Assembly: GCA_016291665.1 (NCBI GenBank)
Contig: JAEEYE010000003.1
Coordinates: 1 to 64,000 of the forward strand
From: Oxalobacter sp.
GTDB taxonomy: Bacteria; Pseudomonadota; Gammaproteobacteria; Burkholderiales; Burkholderiaceae_D
Direction: 5' to 3'
DNA: 64,000 bases
The notes below the pieces were generated by a model. That model searched no databases. It saw nothing but the letters and a program-made list of their open reading frames with translations, and was not told the DNA's origin. Position numbers and translations under genes: made by a program. Shown piece by piece: positions 40,829-51,664 of this stretch (position 1 is its first letter; the number at the start of each line of letters is the position of its first letter).

Positions 40829-41587
40829 ATGCCTGATACGCCTTTTTCCGCCGATATCTTGGACACCATCGTCCAAAAAACCGACATCCAACCTGATGCC
40901 ACCCTTTGGCACCTCGACATGCGCGAGCTACCACCGTTAAGCCCGGAAGACATTGTCGGCATTCTGCATGAGAGTTCTGTCATCCGCTACAGCGAGTTGA
41001 GCCGCAGGCAAAGACGCTTCCAGTTCGTGACTGGCCGTCTGCTCACCAAATATGCACTTTCCAAAACACTCGGCCGCCCCATCCATGATTTCGCACTAGT
41101 AGAGCGACGCAACAACACACCACAACCGAAAGCCATCCCACCGATTGCCGAACCCATCTACTACAGCTTAGCTTACCGCTACGACACGGCAGCCTGCGTC
41201 ATCAGCAGATCCCAACTGATTGGCCTCGATATCGAGGTTACAGATGCCACACGGGAAATCTCAACACCAGCTGACAAAGCCTTCAACGCCCATGAAAACG
41301 CCTGGCTTTCTGCCAAAGGCAAAGACCAATGGCTAAAAGGCTACTATGAACTGTGGTCGCGCAAGGAATCATGTTACAAGTTGCTTTCCAGCAAACATGG
41401 CGGCATACACGACGACCTGTTCTGGCAGGTTGACTGCTTGGATGACCCCCGCTTTAAATGGACAACCCTCTCGAAAGACAATGGACTGATCATCACCATC
41501 TGTCAGGCAGACCCCGAATTGACATTCAGACTGACGCAGTCTCCCACCTACAACCTGGATAACGCCTTCGACATTTTCAAACGTTAA
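40829..41587 (+). CDS. 4'-phosphopantetheinyl transferase (Sfp-like)
   Basis: The 252-residue protein has the Sfp-class signatures GLDIEVTD (magnesium-binding Asp and Glu) and YYELWSRKESCYKL (W-x-x-K-E-x-x-x-K). Such enzymes attach phosphopantetheine to carrier proteins of fatty acid, polyketide or peptide synthesis. AcpS at 49661 serves the fatty-acid carrier, so this one may serve another carrier, but no synthase lies in the window. The start at 40829 is preferred to the longer open frame. Confidence 0.88.
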   Translation: MPDTPFSADILDTIVQKTDIQPDATLWHLDMRELPPLSPEDIVGILHESSVIRYSELSRRQRRFQFVTGRLLTKYALSKTLGRPIHDFALVERRNNTPQPKAIPPIAEPIYYSLAYRYDTAACVISRSQLIGLDIEVTDATREISTPADKAFNAHENAWLSAKGKDQWLKGYYELWSRKESCYKLLSSKHGGIHDDLFWQVDCLDDPRFKWTTLSKDNGLIITICQADPELTFRLTQSPTYNLDNAFDIFKR

Positions 41588-41637
41588 GCGTACGGCATAG
41601 CCTGATCGGCCTATGCCCGTACCTAAAGCATTGGTTC

Positions 41638-42354
41638 CTACTTCGTGACCAAGTAAAAGCCGATAATGATAAAGACAATCAGCGCAATATAAAGCCATTT
41701 ACTGGATCCTTTTTTGGGTTCAGCCCCTCCCCCCAGATCCATCGGTTCAGGCCGGTAATCGCCACCAGGATGGTCTTTTTCCTGTCCCTTCAACGCATCT
41801 TTCAACGAACCCTGGAAACGCGGGACGCCTTTGACCTTGAACAGGCGCTTGAAATCCTTAAAGAAAAAGCTCCGGATGGTATTCTGCTCGAATGTCCCTT
41901 CATAGGGCTTCGATTCATCGCGGCCATCAGACCATACCTGACGGTAGTCAGGCCTTAGCCCATCTTTTTCCAAGGCCGCAAGGAACTGGTCAGCCGACTT
42001 GGCGCCCATATACTTGTCCCTGGCATCCATGTCTGCGCATTCCAGCATGAAAAGACTCACGGGTTTGCCGGCTGGGCTGTATAGGCTCTTGTCATACCGG
42101 TAGAACACCGACATCACGTTGGGGAAAAACTTGGGCTGTGTGGGAATCGGATCACCCGCTTCCCTAGCCTCATGCACCGCAATCGTCTCTGGGTATTCTT
42201 GGAGAACCAGAAAATAGTCTCCCCAGACCCATGTTTCCCCTTCGTCGATGGTCGCCCAGACAGCAGGCATTTCAGGCTGTTCAAACACTCCTACCTGGCC
42301 AAGCTCCGTAGCATCCCCTGTCAAATTTTCTTTGTTCAGGTCATCGGTCGCCAT
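41638..42354 (-). CDS. Hypothetical tail-anchored membrane protein
   Basis: The 238-residue protein has a soluble body with no recognised fold and a single C-terminal membrane segment (KWLYIALIVFIIIGFYLVTK) behind a Gly/Pro-rich linker, typical of a tail anchor. Start at 42354 (MATDDLNKENLTGDA) is chosen. It is convergent with the phosphopantetheinyl transferase gene; a bulged hairpin at 41590-41622 lies between them. Confidence 0.65.
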   Translation of the reverse strand: MATDDLNKENLTGDATELGQVGVFEQPEMPAVWATIDEGETWVWGDYFLVLQEYPETIAVHEAREAGDPIPTQPKFFPNVMSVFYRYDKSLYSPAGKPVSLFMLECADMDARDKYMGAKSADQFLAALEKDGLRPDYRQVWSDGRDESKPYEGTFEQNTIRSFFFKDFKRLFKVKGVPRFQGSLKDALKGQEKDHPGGDYRPEPMDLGGGAEPKKGSSKWLYIALIVFIIIGFYLVTK

Positions 42355-42566
42355 GATTGCCCCTTTCCTCAAAAACGGAACCAACTCACTCTATTTTAGT
42401 ATAGACCACCAACGCACCTGCGGCAATGCACGCGCATACCTGTCGCCAACGTGACACGCTGGCGTACCATCTGCCGCTTTCAAATAACAACTCAGGTAGA
42501 ATAGAAGAGGATAAATCTTAACCATTCCCTAACAACGCCATCTGCCAAACGAAAGGAACTCCCATC

Positions 42567-43148
42567 ATGAAACGTCTGTTGATCAGTACTGCCGTCCTCC
42601 TCGCCATGAGTTCATTTGCTGTTGGATGCGGCAAGAAAGCGGAACCAGCCAAAGCCGCGGCTTCTGCCAGCGCAGCCGCCTCTGCTGCTACCCCTTCACC
42701 AACACCTGGTCTCTCGACACCTGAAGAAATCGCCCTAGAAGTCATCAAACTCATGGATAAGGCAGACGGGGCTGCAGCCGTCAAATTCATGTACGTCCCT
42801 GAGAAATCCAAGACAACATTTGCTGCCGAAGCCGCCAAACGCATCACCGACAACCAGGCCAAAGGCATGATTGCCGCAATGGGCGAACCGCTCGTGACCA
42901 AAGTCGTTTACTTTGAACAGATTAAGGGCGACCAACCAATACCCGTCAAACTGGAAGAGGTCAAAGTCGGCACCTTATGCCAGGCAACTATCAGCATCAA
43001 GCTGACGAAGGATATAGGCGACAAGAAAGCAGGTACTGTTGAAGAAATTACCCCAACAATCCTCATTAAGACTGAAGAAGGTTGGAAGTTCATGGATCCA
43101 ATGGACAAGGAAACCATGGCCTTACTTGAAGCACGGGTCAAAAAATAA
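42567..43148 (+). CDS. Lipoprotein, DUF4878-like
   Basis: The 193-residue product has a lipoprotein signal peptide with lipobox AVGC (Cys21), an Ala/Ser-rich linker (about 25-50) and a domain of about 130 residues that resembles DUF4878/NTF2-like lipoproteins (TPEEIALEVIKLMDKADGAA ... EEGWKFMDPM). It should be anchored in a membrane facing the periplasm. Function unknown. A perfect 10-bp hairpin follows. Confidence 0.8.
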   Translation: MKRLLISTAVLLAMSSFAVGCGKKAEPAKAAASASAAASAATPSPTPGLSTPEEIALEVIKLMDKADGAAAVKFMYVPEKSKTTFAAEAAKRITDNQAKGMIAAMGEPLVTKVVYFEQIKGDQPIPVKLEEVKVGTLCQATISIKLTKDIGDKKAGTVEEITPTILIKTEEGWKFMDPMDKETMALLEARVKK

Positions 43149-43165
43149 CCATCGCACATCCTTAT

Positions 43166-43195
43166 GCACAGTCCCAACCATACTCGGGACTGTGC
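43166..43195 (+). terminator. Hairpin terminator after the lipoprotein gene
   Basis: GCACAGTCCC and GGGACTGTGC pair perfectly with a 10-base loop, followed by a TTCCCC tract, so the T run is poor. Confidence 0.6.
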
Positions 43196-43325
43196 TTCCC
43201 CTGCTTTTTCCTCTTCCCTTGCTTTAATGCCTGAAGGATGTCAATATCCCTTTCAGCACATCCATAAACCGACTATGATGCTTTGGTAGATTTCCGTAAG
43301 TCAAAGGCATTTAACCCAAAATGAC

Positions 43326-44699
43326 ATGGAAAAACAGGTACGAAGCCCCCTAACCATCATCAAGGGCTACTTCAATGCCCTGCCTGACAAGCAACGCGAA
43401 CAGGAAACCGTAGAACAGATTACTAAAAACGCTGTTTTCCGGGGGGTGAGCCTATGGGTCCTCATCTTTGCCATTTTCATCGCGTCCTTAGGGCTTAACA
43501 TCAATTCGCCAACCGCCATTATCGGTGCGATGCTCATTTGCCCAATGGTAGGCCCCATCCTGGGCATGGGATTGGCCATCGGCATCAATGACCTAGAACT
43601 CCTCAAACGGTCTTTCAAGAACCATGTCATCTCGATTGTGATAAGTATACTGACAGCCACAGCATACTTCCTGATTACGCCGTTGACTGATGCGGGATCC
43701 GAGCTGCTCTCATACACGTCACCTACCCTTTACGACATCCTGATTGCCTTAGGTGGTGGCGCAGCAGGTATTTTGGCACTAGCGACAAAAGACAAAGGCA
43801 ACATTATCGCGGGCGCCGCCATTGCAACAACGCTGATGCCGCCGCTTTGTACAGCAGGCTATGGCTTGGCCACATGGAACCTTTCTTACTTCCTGGGCGC
43901 TTTCTACCTGTACTTCATCAATATGGTTTTCATCTGCCTGGCGACTTTCTTCGGCGTCAGGATGCTGCGGTTCAAGCGCAAAACATTGGAAGACAATTCA
44001 ACGGAAGTCAAAATCCACCGTTCAATTATTGTGATTGTCACGTTGACACTTCTGCCTGCCGCCTACCTGACCTACAACATCATCCAAAAGAGTGTCTTAA
44101 ACACCAATATGACACGCTTCGTCAAAAAGGAACTGGCTTTCCAAGGGACGGAAATCATTTCGCAGAACATCGACCCTGAAAACACCAAACTGAACATTGT
44201 GGCTGTTGGCAAGACAATCCCTACAGAAACCGTCGAAAAGGCCAAGGAAAAACTGACCTACTACAACCTGGAAGGCTATTCGCTTAACATCGTCCAAGGA
44301 TCGCAGGTTGACAGCATCCTCCTTGCCCAGCAGAAAACGCGCGGTAAGGAAGCCGCAACCGCCGCCACAGCCAACGAGCACAATGAAGTCCTCCTGAAAC
44401 AGGCAGGTCAGATTAATGAACTGGAAAAACAGCTTGCGTCCTACACGCAATACGAAACACTGGGACAGGAAATCAGCAAGGAAGTCAAAGTCTTATTCCC
44501 AGCGGTAAGGAGCATCACGCTCACGAACGCCACGGAGACCAAAACTACATCTGGTGAGACGTCCAACTATGTCTTAGCGTTAATTGGGCTTTCGCCATCG
44601 CTTAGATTCAACAACACTGACCGAAACAGGCTGAAGAACTGGCTGATTACACGCACCAAATCGGAAGCCATCAAAACGGTTTATACCATCCAGCGCTGA
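43326..44699 (+). CDS. DUF389 membrane protein
   Basis: The 457-residue protein has the DUF389 membrane domain (about 40-245) with INSPTAIIGAMLICPMVGPI and GAAIATTLMPPLCTAGYGLA, then a cytoplasmic or periplasmic C-terminal part with a coiled coil near 340-375. The family is widespread and has no agreed substrate. It appears to stand alone; the 950 bp behind it carry no clear gene. Confidence 0.88.
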   Translation: MEKQVRSPLTIIKGYFNALPDKQREQETVEQITKNAVFRGVSLWVLIFAIFIASLGLNINSPTAIIGAMLICPMVGPILGMGLAIGINDLELLKRSFKNHVISIVISILTATAYFLITPLTDAGSELLSYTSPTLYDILIALGGGAAGILALATKDKGNIIAGAAIATTLMPPLCTAGYGLATWNLSYFLGAFYLYFINMVFICLATFFGVRMLRFKRKTLEDNSTEVKIHRSIIVIVTLTLLPAAYLTYNIIQKSVLNTNMTRFVKKELAFQGTEIISQNIDPENTKLNIVAVGKTIPTETVEKAKEKLTYYNLEGYSLNIVQGSQVDSILLAQQKTRGKEAATAATANEHNEVLLKQAGQINELEKQLASYTQYETLGQEISKEVKVLFPAVRSITLTNATETKTTSGETSNYVLALIGLSPSLRFNNTDRNRLKNWLITRTKSEAIKTVYTIQR

Positions 44700-45647
44700 T
44701 TGCGCAGGTTGAAACCAACGCCACTGGCAACCAACGACCGTCCCTTTTTGGCACACCTCATATGTTGCTGCCAGTTTCATTTTGTACAATACAAGCGTCA
44801 AGAACGGAAAGTCGCCTGCCGTCGTATGCCTCCCTAAAGGGATGATCGTATCGTGGAAACTCGAAATACAGAGTGACGCCCACGGACAAACCAACGCTAT
44901 CCAACTTTGGTCCGCCTTCTTACCCCCAAAGGGAAATGGCGTCATCAAATCGCTTTCTGGATAACGAGGTCTCGCTGCATCAGCCGTTTGACCTGGTTTT
45001 CCGGTTTTGCAAAGGTGCGCTGCATTTTCTTAGCCATCCTGAGATGTTGCTCCTCTCAGTGACGCCATAAGACCGTTTGAGTTCCGCAGTCATCCATTCC
45101 TGTTTCAGTTGGAATTTCAGTTGTTTTTAGCCCCTCCCCCCTTTTTTTAGGTGTTCCAGGTGTTCTAGGTGTTCCAGAGTTGTAACTATTTGATTTTTAT
45201 TGATAATTTTTGCTATTCTTTGGAACACCTCATTTTCTGCCAGGTGTTCCAGGTGTTCCAGGAACACCGTGAACAGTACAGGTGGAACCTGAACGCAACT
45301 GCATGCAGGCATGAGAAACAGTTGCGCTATGGAAATGGGTATATGGAAGAAGGGAACTTGGCGCCGTATACCAAAAATATACCCAAAATCCCTAGTCACA
45401 GCAGTTTTCAGATGGATGCCGGATGCAGACGCAACGAGGTAAAAAAACCACCAAAGGATATTTTGGGGGGTATGGCATCAGTCACCATTAAACGAATACC
45501 CCCATTTATACCCCCAAAGTACTCCAAGATGTACTCCAAAATCCAGTTGCTCGACATGTATATTCTATTTTTGCATACACAAAAATCGTTATAACCCATT
45601 GATTTTTAAAGAAAGACGAGCAAACAAAGATTTTCGAAGGGAGAGTT
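44700..45647. other. Gene-poor region, probably decayed mobile-element DNA
   Basis: A 948-bp stretch between a DUF389 gene and tRNA-Cys. Only short frames occur (for example 44782-44964 plus and 45127-45399 minus), and none resembles a known protein. Its middle holds GGTGTTCC repeats, and the part next to the tRNA is AT-rich. Position beside a tRNA cluster suggests the remains of an integrated element, but no integrase or duplicated tRNA end was found. Confidence 0.45.
45149..45268. repeat. Direct and inverted GGTGTTCC repeats
   Basis: AGGTGTTCC or a one-base variant occurs three times in tandem (9-10 bp period) at 45149-45177, GGAACACCT once in reverse at 45222-45230, and two more forward copies plus one reverse copy at 45242-45268. 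The last part includes a perfect palindrome GGTGTTCC-A-GGAACACC (45252-45268). It resembles an iteron-like or protein-binding array. Confidence 0.6.
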
Positions 45648-45721
45648 TGGAGGCAGGAAACGGAATCGAACCGATGTCTACGGCTTTGCAGGCCGCTGCA
45701 TAACCACTTTGCTATCCTGCC
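45648..45721 (-). tRNA. tRNA-Cys(GCA)
   Basis: A 74-nt cloverleaf with encoded CCA, acceptor stem GGCAGGA/TTCCTGCC region, discriminator T and anticodon loop CTGCAAA (anticodon GCA). It follows tRNA-Gly by 20 bp on the same strand, the order seen in many proteobacteria behind pgsA. Confidence 0.92.
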
Positions 45722-45741
45722 ACAGGGCATTGATGAAACGA

Positions 45742-45817
45742 TGGAGCGGGAAAAGGGTCTCGAACCCTCGACCTCAACCTTGGCAAGGTTGCGCTCTACC
45801 AACTGAGCTATTCCCGC
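45742..45817 (-). tRNA. tRNA-Gly(GCC)
   Basis: A 76-nt cloverleaf with encoded CCA, acceptor stem GCGGGAA/TTCCCGC, T-loop GGTTCGAGACC and anticodon loop TTGCCAA (anticodon GCC). Co-transcribed with tRNA-Cys from the consensus promoter at 45831-45858. Confidence 0.93.
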
Positions 45818-45830
45818 GCTAGAGAATGAG

Positions 45831-45858
45831 ATTATATACCGCCAAAAACCGTTGTCAA
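45831..45858 (-). promoter_or_regulatory. Consensus sigma-70 promoter of the tRNA-Gly/Cys unit
   Basis: On the minus strand a perfect TTGACA (45858-45853) and a perfect TATAAT (45836-45831) are 16 bp apart, 14 bp ahead of tRNA-Gly. Such strength is expected for tRNA genes. Confidence 0.85.
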
Positions 45859-45870
45859 CCTTTTTTTAAA

Positions 45871-46473
45871 TTATTTTGCACGCATCATCTGCCATGCACT
45901 GTACAGGTAAGACAACATGGAAACAATCGTCAAGGCGGCAGCAAGCCAGATAAGCCAAGTCCCGATGGTAACAAGATCCAGCCCAAGCCAAGGGTGGTAA
46001 TAAAGCAACATAGGGATTGCGACCATCTGGGCAATCGTCTTCACCTTCCCGAGCGAATTGACCGCAACAGACTTGGCGGCACCGAGCTTTGCCATCCATT
46101 CACGCAGAGCCGAAATGGTAATTTCCCGCCCAATGATGATGAAAGCCACAATGGCATCGACCCTGCCGAACTGCGTCAGCACAATCAATGCACCTGACAC
46201 AATCAATTTGTCGGCCACGGGATCCAAGAACGCACCGAACGCAGTCGTCTGGTTCCACTTACGCGCCAACCAACCATCAATCCCGTCGGTAACGGCTGCT
46301 GCAATGAAAATCCACCCTGCAAAGTAAGACCTCCGCTCAAGCGGAAGCCATGTATCAGGCAAATAAAACATCAGAACCATCAATGGAATCAGGGCAACCC
46401 GCATCCATGTCAGGAAGATTGGAAGATTAAATGGTAATGACCGATGTTTACGGACCTCACTCATTGCCTGCAT
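45871..46473 (-). CDS. pgsA: CDP-diacylglycerol-glycerol-3-phosphate 3-phosphatidyltransferase
   Basis: The 200-residue membrane enzyme makes phosphatidylglycerol phosphate, the first step to phosphatidylglycerol and cardiolipin. The CDP-alcohol phosphotransferase motif is complete: DGIDGWLARKWNQTTAFGAF followed by LDPVADK. Four or five membrane segments are visible. It lies 89 bp after uvrC and ahead of tRNA-Gly/Cys, as in E. coli. A Met three codons later (46464) is an alternative start. Confidence 0.95.
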   Translation of the reverse strand: MQAMSEVRKHRSLPFNLPIFLTWMRVALIPLMVLMFYLPDTWLPLERRSYFAGWIFIAAAVTDGIDGWLARKWNQTTAFGAFLDPVADKLIVSGALIVLTQFGRVDAIVAFIIIGREITISALREWMAKLGAAKSVAVNSLGKVKTIAQMVAIPMLLYYHPWLGLDLVTIGTWLIWLAAALTIVSMLSYLYSAWQMMRAK

Positions 46474-46562
46474 ACTTTATTGAACCTCAATTTATTTTTG
46501 CGCTTATTCTATCACTCGGGGCAATCCTCTGCCCGAGATAATTGCATCCGCATCATACGGTT

Positions 46563-48518
46563 TCAGTGCAATTGTTGGTATATCTGCTGGGCAAGGTTCA
46601 GGGAAATGCCTTCGACCGTTGCAAGGTCTTCAACAGAGGCATCGGCAATCCCCCTAACACTGCCAAAACGTGCCAACAGGCGCTGCCGCCGTTTGGGACC
46701 GATTCCCTGCAGTTCTTCAAGCCTTGATGTTCGGCGCTTCTTATCGCGTTTTGAGCGCATGCCGGTAATCGCAAAACGGTGCGCCTCATCACGGATTTGG
46801 GCAACCAGCATCAGGGCACCCGAGTCACTCCCCAATTCCTGCGGCTCACGGCCATCCGCATAGACCAGCGTTTCCAGTCCGACTTTACGCCCTTCCCCTT
46901 TGGCCACACCGACAATCCGGCTTAAGTCATGCCCAAGCCCAGAAAATACCTCAACCGCCATTGCCACCTGCCCCGCACCACCATCAACTAGGACAATATC
47001 CGGCATCAGTTCTTCCTGGCCAACCAGTTTGCCGTAGCGGCGTGTCAAGACCTGCTTTATCGCACCATAATCATCACCCGGCGTCACATCAGCGATGTTG
47101 TAACGCCGGTACTCGCTGTGCTGCATCTCACCATGGTGGAAAACTACACAGGAAGCCTGTGTTGCCTCACCCTGCGTATGGCTGATGTCAAAGGCTTCGA
47201 TACGGAGCGAACCAATGTCTTCCACATCAGGCATCAAGAGTGACGCCAACTCCTTCAAGCGCAACTGCTGGGTGTCATGTTGCTCCAGCCTGCGCGAAAG
47301 CGCTATCGTTGCATTCTTTTCAGCCATGGACAGCCAGATTCGGCGTTGCCCCTGCGGTTGGAAAACAAAATGCACACGGTGCCCCGCCTCCTGTGAGAGC
47401 ATCTCAACCAAAGCAGGGTCATCAAAAAGGACATTACAGACAAGGATCGATGGGATGTCCACACCCGTGTAGTGCTGTGCCAAAAACGCTTTCAAGACAT
47501 GCACTTCTCGCGCCTCATCAGATTCACCCACCCCATCTGCCGACAGTCCTCCGCCTCCCTGATCCTGTTCCCCAGAATCGAAGGCGACCTCCATATTCCC
47601 AGGGAAAACCGCCCGATCCCCTAGGTGCCTGCCACCCCGGACCATGGCCAGGTTGACACATGCCTGTCCCGCCTTCACCACGACAGCAATAATATCAACA
47701 TCCATCTGGCTATCGGATTCCATACTCTGGCGTTCCAAGACTTTGGAGAGCGCCGCAATCCGGTTCCTGACCGCAGCCGCTTCTTCAAACTCCAGTTTTT
47801 CGGCATGAGCCATCATCTTCTGTTCCAGTCCGTCCAGCACCACGCCATGCTCGCCTTTTAAGAACCGGACAGCATCGTCTACATCAGCGGCATAAGCATC
47901 TGGAGAAATAGCACCGACACAAGGGCCACTGCACCGCCCGATCTGGTAAAGCAAACACGATCGCGTACGGTTCTTGAAAACACTGTCCTCACAGGTACGC
48001 AACCTGAAAACTTTCTGCAACGTCTGAATTGTCGTGCGCACCGCATAGGCATTAGGGAAAGGACCAAAATACTGGTGCTTTTTATCAACGGAGCCCCGAT
48101 AATAAGCCATCCGTGGCGTATCACCTGAGGTGATTTTCAGGTACGGGTAGGTCTTATCATCCCTGAAAATGATGTTGTACCGCGGATGGAGCGTCTTGAT
48201 GAGGTTGCTCTCAAGGAGCAGCGCTTCCATCTCAGAACGGGTCACCGTCGTCTCAAACCGGTCAATCCGGCTGACCATCAACGCAATACGTGGAGACGCA
48301 GCCGTTTTTAGGAAGTAAGAAGAAACTCGCCGGACCAGATCACGTGCTTTGCCAACGTAAAGCAGCCGTGACTGCTTATCAAAGAAACGATAAACGCCAG
48401 GCAGATGCGGCAGCTGTTTGACGGCTGAAAGGAGTTCCTCCCGCTTAGCCTCAGGCACCTCCTTAAGCGTAACTTCTGCCGCTTGGCTGGCGCCCTGGGA
48501 CGCATCCTGCATCGGCAA
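46563..48518 (-). CDS. uvrC: Excinuclease ABC subunit C
   Basis: The 651-residue protein makes both cuts in nucleotide excision repair. It has the GIY-YIG nuclease ([20 protein letters not shown], about 36-56), a Cys-rich part ([19 protein letters not shown]), a UVR motif ([14 protein letters not shown]), the RNase H-like C-terminal nuclease ([22 protein letters not shown]) and two helix-hairpin-helix motifs at the end. It starts 2 bp after nagZ ends, so the two are likely co-transcribed. Confidence 0.97.
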   Translation of the reverse strand: MPMQDASQGASQAAEVTLKEVPEAKREELLSAVKQLPHLPGVYRFFDKQSRLLYVGKARDLVRRVSSYFLKTAASPRIALMVSRIDRFETTVTRSEMEALLLESNLIKTLHPRYNIIFRDDKTYPYLKITSGDTPRMAYYRGSVDKKHQYFGPFPNAYAVRTTIQTLQKVFRLRTCEDSVFKNRTRSCLLYQIGRCSGPCVGAISPDAYAADVDDAVRFLKGEHGVVLDGLEQKMMAHAEKLEFEEAAAVRNRIAALSKVLERQSMESDSQMDVDIIAVVVKAGQACVNLAMVRGGRHLGDRAVFPGNMEVAFDSGEQDQGGGGLSADGVGESDEAREVHVLKAFLAQHYTGVDIPSILVCNVLFDDPALVEMLSQEAGHRVHFVFQPQGQRRIWLSMAEKNATIALSRRLEQHDTQQLRLKELASLLMPDVEDIGSLRIEAFDISHTQGEATQASCVVFHHGEMQHSEYRRYNIADVTPGDDYGAIKQVLTRRYGKLVGQEELMPDIVLVDGGAGQVAMAVEVFSGLGHDLSRIVGVAKGEGRKVGLETLVYADGREPQELGSDSGALMLVAQIRDEAHRFAITGMRSKRDKKRRTSRLEELQGIGPKRRQRLLARFGSVRGIADASVEDLATVEGISLNLAQQIYQQLH

Positions 48519-48520
48519 TC

Positions 48521-49594
48521 CTAGCGGGTCGGCGTAATGGATTCGACCAGCGCTTTTGCACGCTGGTAACGGGGTTCAGCCATCAGTTCATCCCAACTTT
48601 TTGCCGGGATTTTCGGCACCAGGTTGTCCATCCGGCGACGCAATTCACGCATCTGAGCATCTGACCGCGGCGCCAAACCGGCTAAAAGTTCATCGGCACT
48701 AGCCGGTGCATTGCAGACTAAGACCATATCACAGCCCGCATTGAAAGCCGCATTGGCTCGGTCAACAATCCCCCCCGCAACACTAGCACCTTCCATGCTC
48801 AAATCGTCACTGAAAACCACGCCATCAAAGCCAAAGTCATTGCGCAGGATTGAAATCCATTTCTTTGAGAACCCCGCCGGCATACTGTCGACTTTCGGAT
48901 AGATGACATGTGCCGGCATCACCCCTGTTATCGTCAGATCCAACGCCTTGTATGGGGAGGCATCGTCTGCCAAGATGGTTTCCAACGGACGGTCATCAAC
49001 CGGGATTTCGGTATGGGAGTCACCCGTCGCATAACCATGCCCAGGGAAATGCTTCCCACAATTGGCCATACCCGCCATTGCCAAGCCATAATGCAAGTTC
49101 TGCGCAAGGACGCTCACGACATTCGGATCACGTCCGAATGAGCGGTTACCAATGACAGCAGAGACACCGTAATCTAGGTCCAAGACTGGCGTAAAGGAAA
49201 GGTCAACTCCGCAGGCACGCAGTTCTGCCGCCAGCACATAGCCAACAGCAAAGGCAGCACGGACAGCCATCTTAGGGTCATCCTGATACATATCCCCCAA
49301 AATCCCCATCGCCGGCAACCGGGTAAAACCATCATAACGGAAACGCTGGACCCTCCCGCCTTCATGGTCGACGGCAATCAACACATCTGGACGCTCACGT
49401 TTGATTTCCGCAGTCAACGCCATCAACTGGTCACGGCTTTGGTAATTACGCGCAAAAAGGATGACACCACCGGTCAAGGGATTACGGATCCGCCTGAAGT
49501 CTTCATCAATCAGACGCAACCCGATTACGTCCAACATGACTGGACCATACATATCACGCCTGCCGCCTAACAACATGCCTTTACCCGTCAACAT
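48521..49594 (-). CDS. nagZ: Beta-N-acetylhexosaminidase (GH3)
   Basis: The 357-residue enzyme removes N-acetylglucosamine from muropeptides during cell-wall recycling. Family marks are [27 protein letters not shown], the KHFPGHG motif ([20 protein letters not shown]) and the nucleophile Asp in [13 protein letters not shown] strong AGGAGAGG precedes ATG 49594; ATG 49552 ([11 protein letters not shown]) gives the usual family N-terminus and could be the true start. Confidence 0.95.
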   Translation of the reverse strand: MLTGKGMLLGGRRDMYGPVMLDVIGLRLIDEDFRRIRNPLTGGVILFARNYQSRDQLMALTAEIKRERPDVLIAVDHEGGRVQRFRYDGFTRLPAMGILGDMYQDDPKMAVRAAFAVGYVLAAELRACGVDLSFTPVLDLDYGVSAVIGNRSFGRDPNVVSVLAQNLHYGLAMAGMANCGKHFPGHGYATGDSHTEIPVDDRPLETILADDASPYKALDLTITGVMPAHVIYPKVDSMPAGFSKKWISILRNDFGFDGVVFSDDLSMEGASVAGGIVDRANAAFNAGCDMVLVCNAPASADELLAGLAPRSDAQMRELRRRMDNLVPKIPAKSWDELMAEPRYQRAKALVESITPTR

Positions 49595-49660
49595 CATCCT
49601 CTCCTGTCAATCAGAAACCTGTCATTTCAGAGTGCACTGATAGTCACACCAACTTTATAA

Positions 49661-50077
49661 TCATGCCTTCGTTGTATCAGCTGGGTCAACCTTTTCGATA
49701 ACGACAAAAGCCATCGCAAAGTCCGACTCATCCGTCATCGACACCTGGGCTTTGAGCCCACGTTCTTCCATAAAGCCTTTCATTGCTTTGCGGCAGAAAA
49801 CTTCCGGCCTGCCACTCTTCGCATTCAAGAACTGCACCGACAACCACGTCATCGGCCCACGCATCCCAAGCCCAACCGCTTTGGAAAACGCTTCCTTGGC
49901 AGCAAAACGCGTAGCAAGATAACGTAGCCCCCTTAATGGCACTCGGCGCCTACGGTCGATGAAGCGCTCCATCTCTTCTGGCCCCAAAATCCGCCGCACA
50001 AACCGGTCACCCCACCGCTCAAGCACCTTTTCCAGGCGCGTGATGGAAACCATGTCTGTCCCGATACCGTAAATCAT
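49661..50077 (-). CDS. acpS: Holo-[acyl-carrier-protein] synthase
   Basis: The 138-residue enzyme loads phosphopantetheine on ACP for fatty-acid synthesis. The family motifs are [18 protein letters not shown] (metal Asp) and [19 protein letters not shown] (metal Glu and Lys). Its start overlaps the pdxJ stop by 4 bp (ATGA), a conserved coupling. Confidence 0.96.
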   Translation of the reverse strand: MIYGIGTDMVSITRLEKVLERWGDRFVRRILGPEEMERFIDRRRRVPLRGLRYLATRFAAKEAFSKAVGLGMRGPMTWLSVQFLNAKSGRPEVFCRKAMKGFMEERGLKAQVSMTDESDFAMAFVVIEKVDPADTTKA

Positions 50078-50844
50078 CGCTTAGCACCCCCTGGCCTACG
50101 CGCCCCAATAATCAACGCCTTCATCTCACGGATAGCATTCTGCCAACCCGTAAAGACGGCCTGCGCAACAATCGCATGGCCAATATTCAGTTCAGCAATC
50201 CCGTCAATCCTTGCAATATCCACGACATTGCCATAATGCAGTCCATGCCCGGCATTGACCTTAAGGCCCTGCCTGATACCTTCTGCTACCCCATCGACAA
50301 TGCGTTGCAACTCAAACGCCACCGCCTTATCATCCGCGGCATTCGCATAACGCCCGGTATGGAGTTCAATGACCGGCGCCCCCGCTTCACGGGCAGCCTG
50401 AATCTGTTCATTTTCCGGGTCAATAAAAAGACTGACGCGGATACCGGCGTCCTGTAAACGGGAAACAGCCGCTTTGACCGTATTGAAGTAGCGCACCACA
50501 TCCAACCCACCTTCTGTCGTGAGCTCTTCACGGCGTTCAGGCACGAGACACACATCATCGGGTTTAACGTCGCACGCAAAATCAACCATTTCAGGCGTCA
50601 CCGCTGACTCAAGGTTCATGCGCGTCATCAGGATTGGACGGATAGCCCTGACATCAGCATCCTTCATATGGCGGCGGTCTTCACGCAGGTGCAGTGTAAT
50701 GGCATCAGCCCCTGCTTCCTCAGCCAATCGGGCTGCCTTGATTGGGTCGGGATAGGTTGTCCCCCTAGCATTACGTAAGGTGGCAATATGGTCAATATTG
50801 ACCCCCAGTTCCACGACAGGGCCAACCGGCTCCAGAAAACTCAT
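50074..50844 (-). CDS. pdxJ: Pyridoxine 5'-phosphate synthase
   Basis: The 256-residue TIM-barrel enzyme joins 3-amino-2-oxopropyl phosphate and deoxyxylulose phosphate to form pyridoxine phosphate. Recognised by [34 protein letters not shown] and [11 protein letters not shown]. It sits between recO and acpS, as usual in proteobacteria. Confidence 0.97.
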   Translation of the reverse strand: MSFLEPVGPVVELGVNIDHIATLRNARGTTYPDPIKAARLAEEAGADAITLHLREDRRHMKDADVRAIRPILMTRMNLESAVTPEMVDFACDVKPDDVCLVPERREELTTEGGLDVVRYFNTVKAAVSRLQDAGIRVSLFIDPENEQIQAAREAGAPVIELHTGRYANAADDKAVAFELQRIVDGVAEGIRQGLKVNAGHGLHYGNVVDIARIDGIAELNIGHAIVAQAVFTGWQNAIREMKALIIGARRPGGAKR

Positions 50845-50869
50845 CTCTTGCTCCTAAAAAGTCGCTTCC

Positions 50870-51664
50870 TTACAGTTCGCGCAGGTCCATCAAGATTTTG
50901 CGCGTCTGAAGGGGTACACCATTTAAATGAAAGGCAAGCAAATGACGCATCAGCTGCTTGCCCTGTTTTTGCGTCACCACATCAGAATAGTCACCGCGCG
51001 CCATTGCCAAAAGCGTCTTACCCGACACTTTGGGCAGTTCATCCATCTCATGAGCCGGCCTAGAACCGCGCTGGGGATCGACGACATAAAACGCATCTGG
51101 GTCAACTGGGGTCTGGTTTTCCACATCAATTGACAGATCGGCAGCCACACCGGTTTCCCTTAAGAGTGCCATCTCAAAAAGCCGCAAGGCCGCCGCATCC
51201 TCAGCAGAAGTTGCCAGACGCGTCAATGCTGACACATATTCATCATAAAGCCCTTGGTGCGGATCTTCACGCGCCAAGAGTTTTAAGAGAAGCTCGTTCA
51301 GGTAAAAGCCATAAAACAGTGCCGCATTGCCCAACGGCAGCATCCCGCCTACCCATTCAGCAGCTGTCAAAACCTTCAGTTCAGACTTGCCAGTCCAACC
51401 CAACTCCAACGGCTGGAATGTCTGGAGTGCATTACGGAGCTTAGATCCTGGACGACGAACACCTTTGGCAACAAGCCCGACACGCCCATAGTCACGGGTA
51501 AAGACCTCAATGATTAAACTGGTTTCACCGTATGGACGGCTATGCAACACAAAGCCCGGCTGGTTATAGACACGGTACTCTGGCACCCGTTTGGCAGAAG
51601 TCCTGGCCTGAAGCGGCTCCACCTTGGCAGTGGATCCTTCCGGCAGGCCATCAGTCATAACCAT
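50870..51664 (-). CDS. recO: DNA repair protein RecO
   Basis: The 264-residue RecFOR pathway protein loads RecA on SSB-covered gaps. It has an N-terminal OB fold ([40 protein letters not shown]) and a helical C-terminal part. Its start overlaps the end of era by 14 bp. Met 51658 is an alternative start. Confidence 0.94.
   Translation of the reverse strand: MVMTDGLPEGSTAKVEPLQARTSAKRVPEYRVYNQPGFVLHSRPYGETSLIIEVFTRDYGRVGLVAKGVRRPGSKLRNALQTFQPLELGWTGKSELKVLTAAEWVGGMLPLGNAALFYGFYLNELLLKLLAREDPHQGLYDEYVSALTRLATSAEDAAALRLFEMALLRETGVAADLSIDVENQTPVDPDAFYVVDPQRGSRPAHEMDELPKVSGKTLLAMARGDYSDVVTQKQGKQLMRHLLAFHLNGVPLQTRKILMDLREL

Noticed and set aside
45127-45399. Minus-strand frame with repeated EHLEHL as a real gene
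   Set aside because: The repeat results from the GGTGTTCC array; there is no ribosome-binding site and no recognisable domain. Kept only as part of the gene-poor region.
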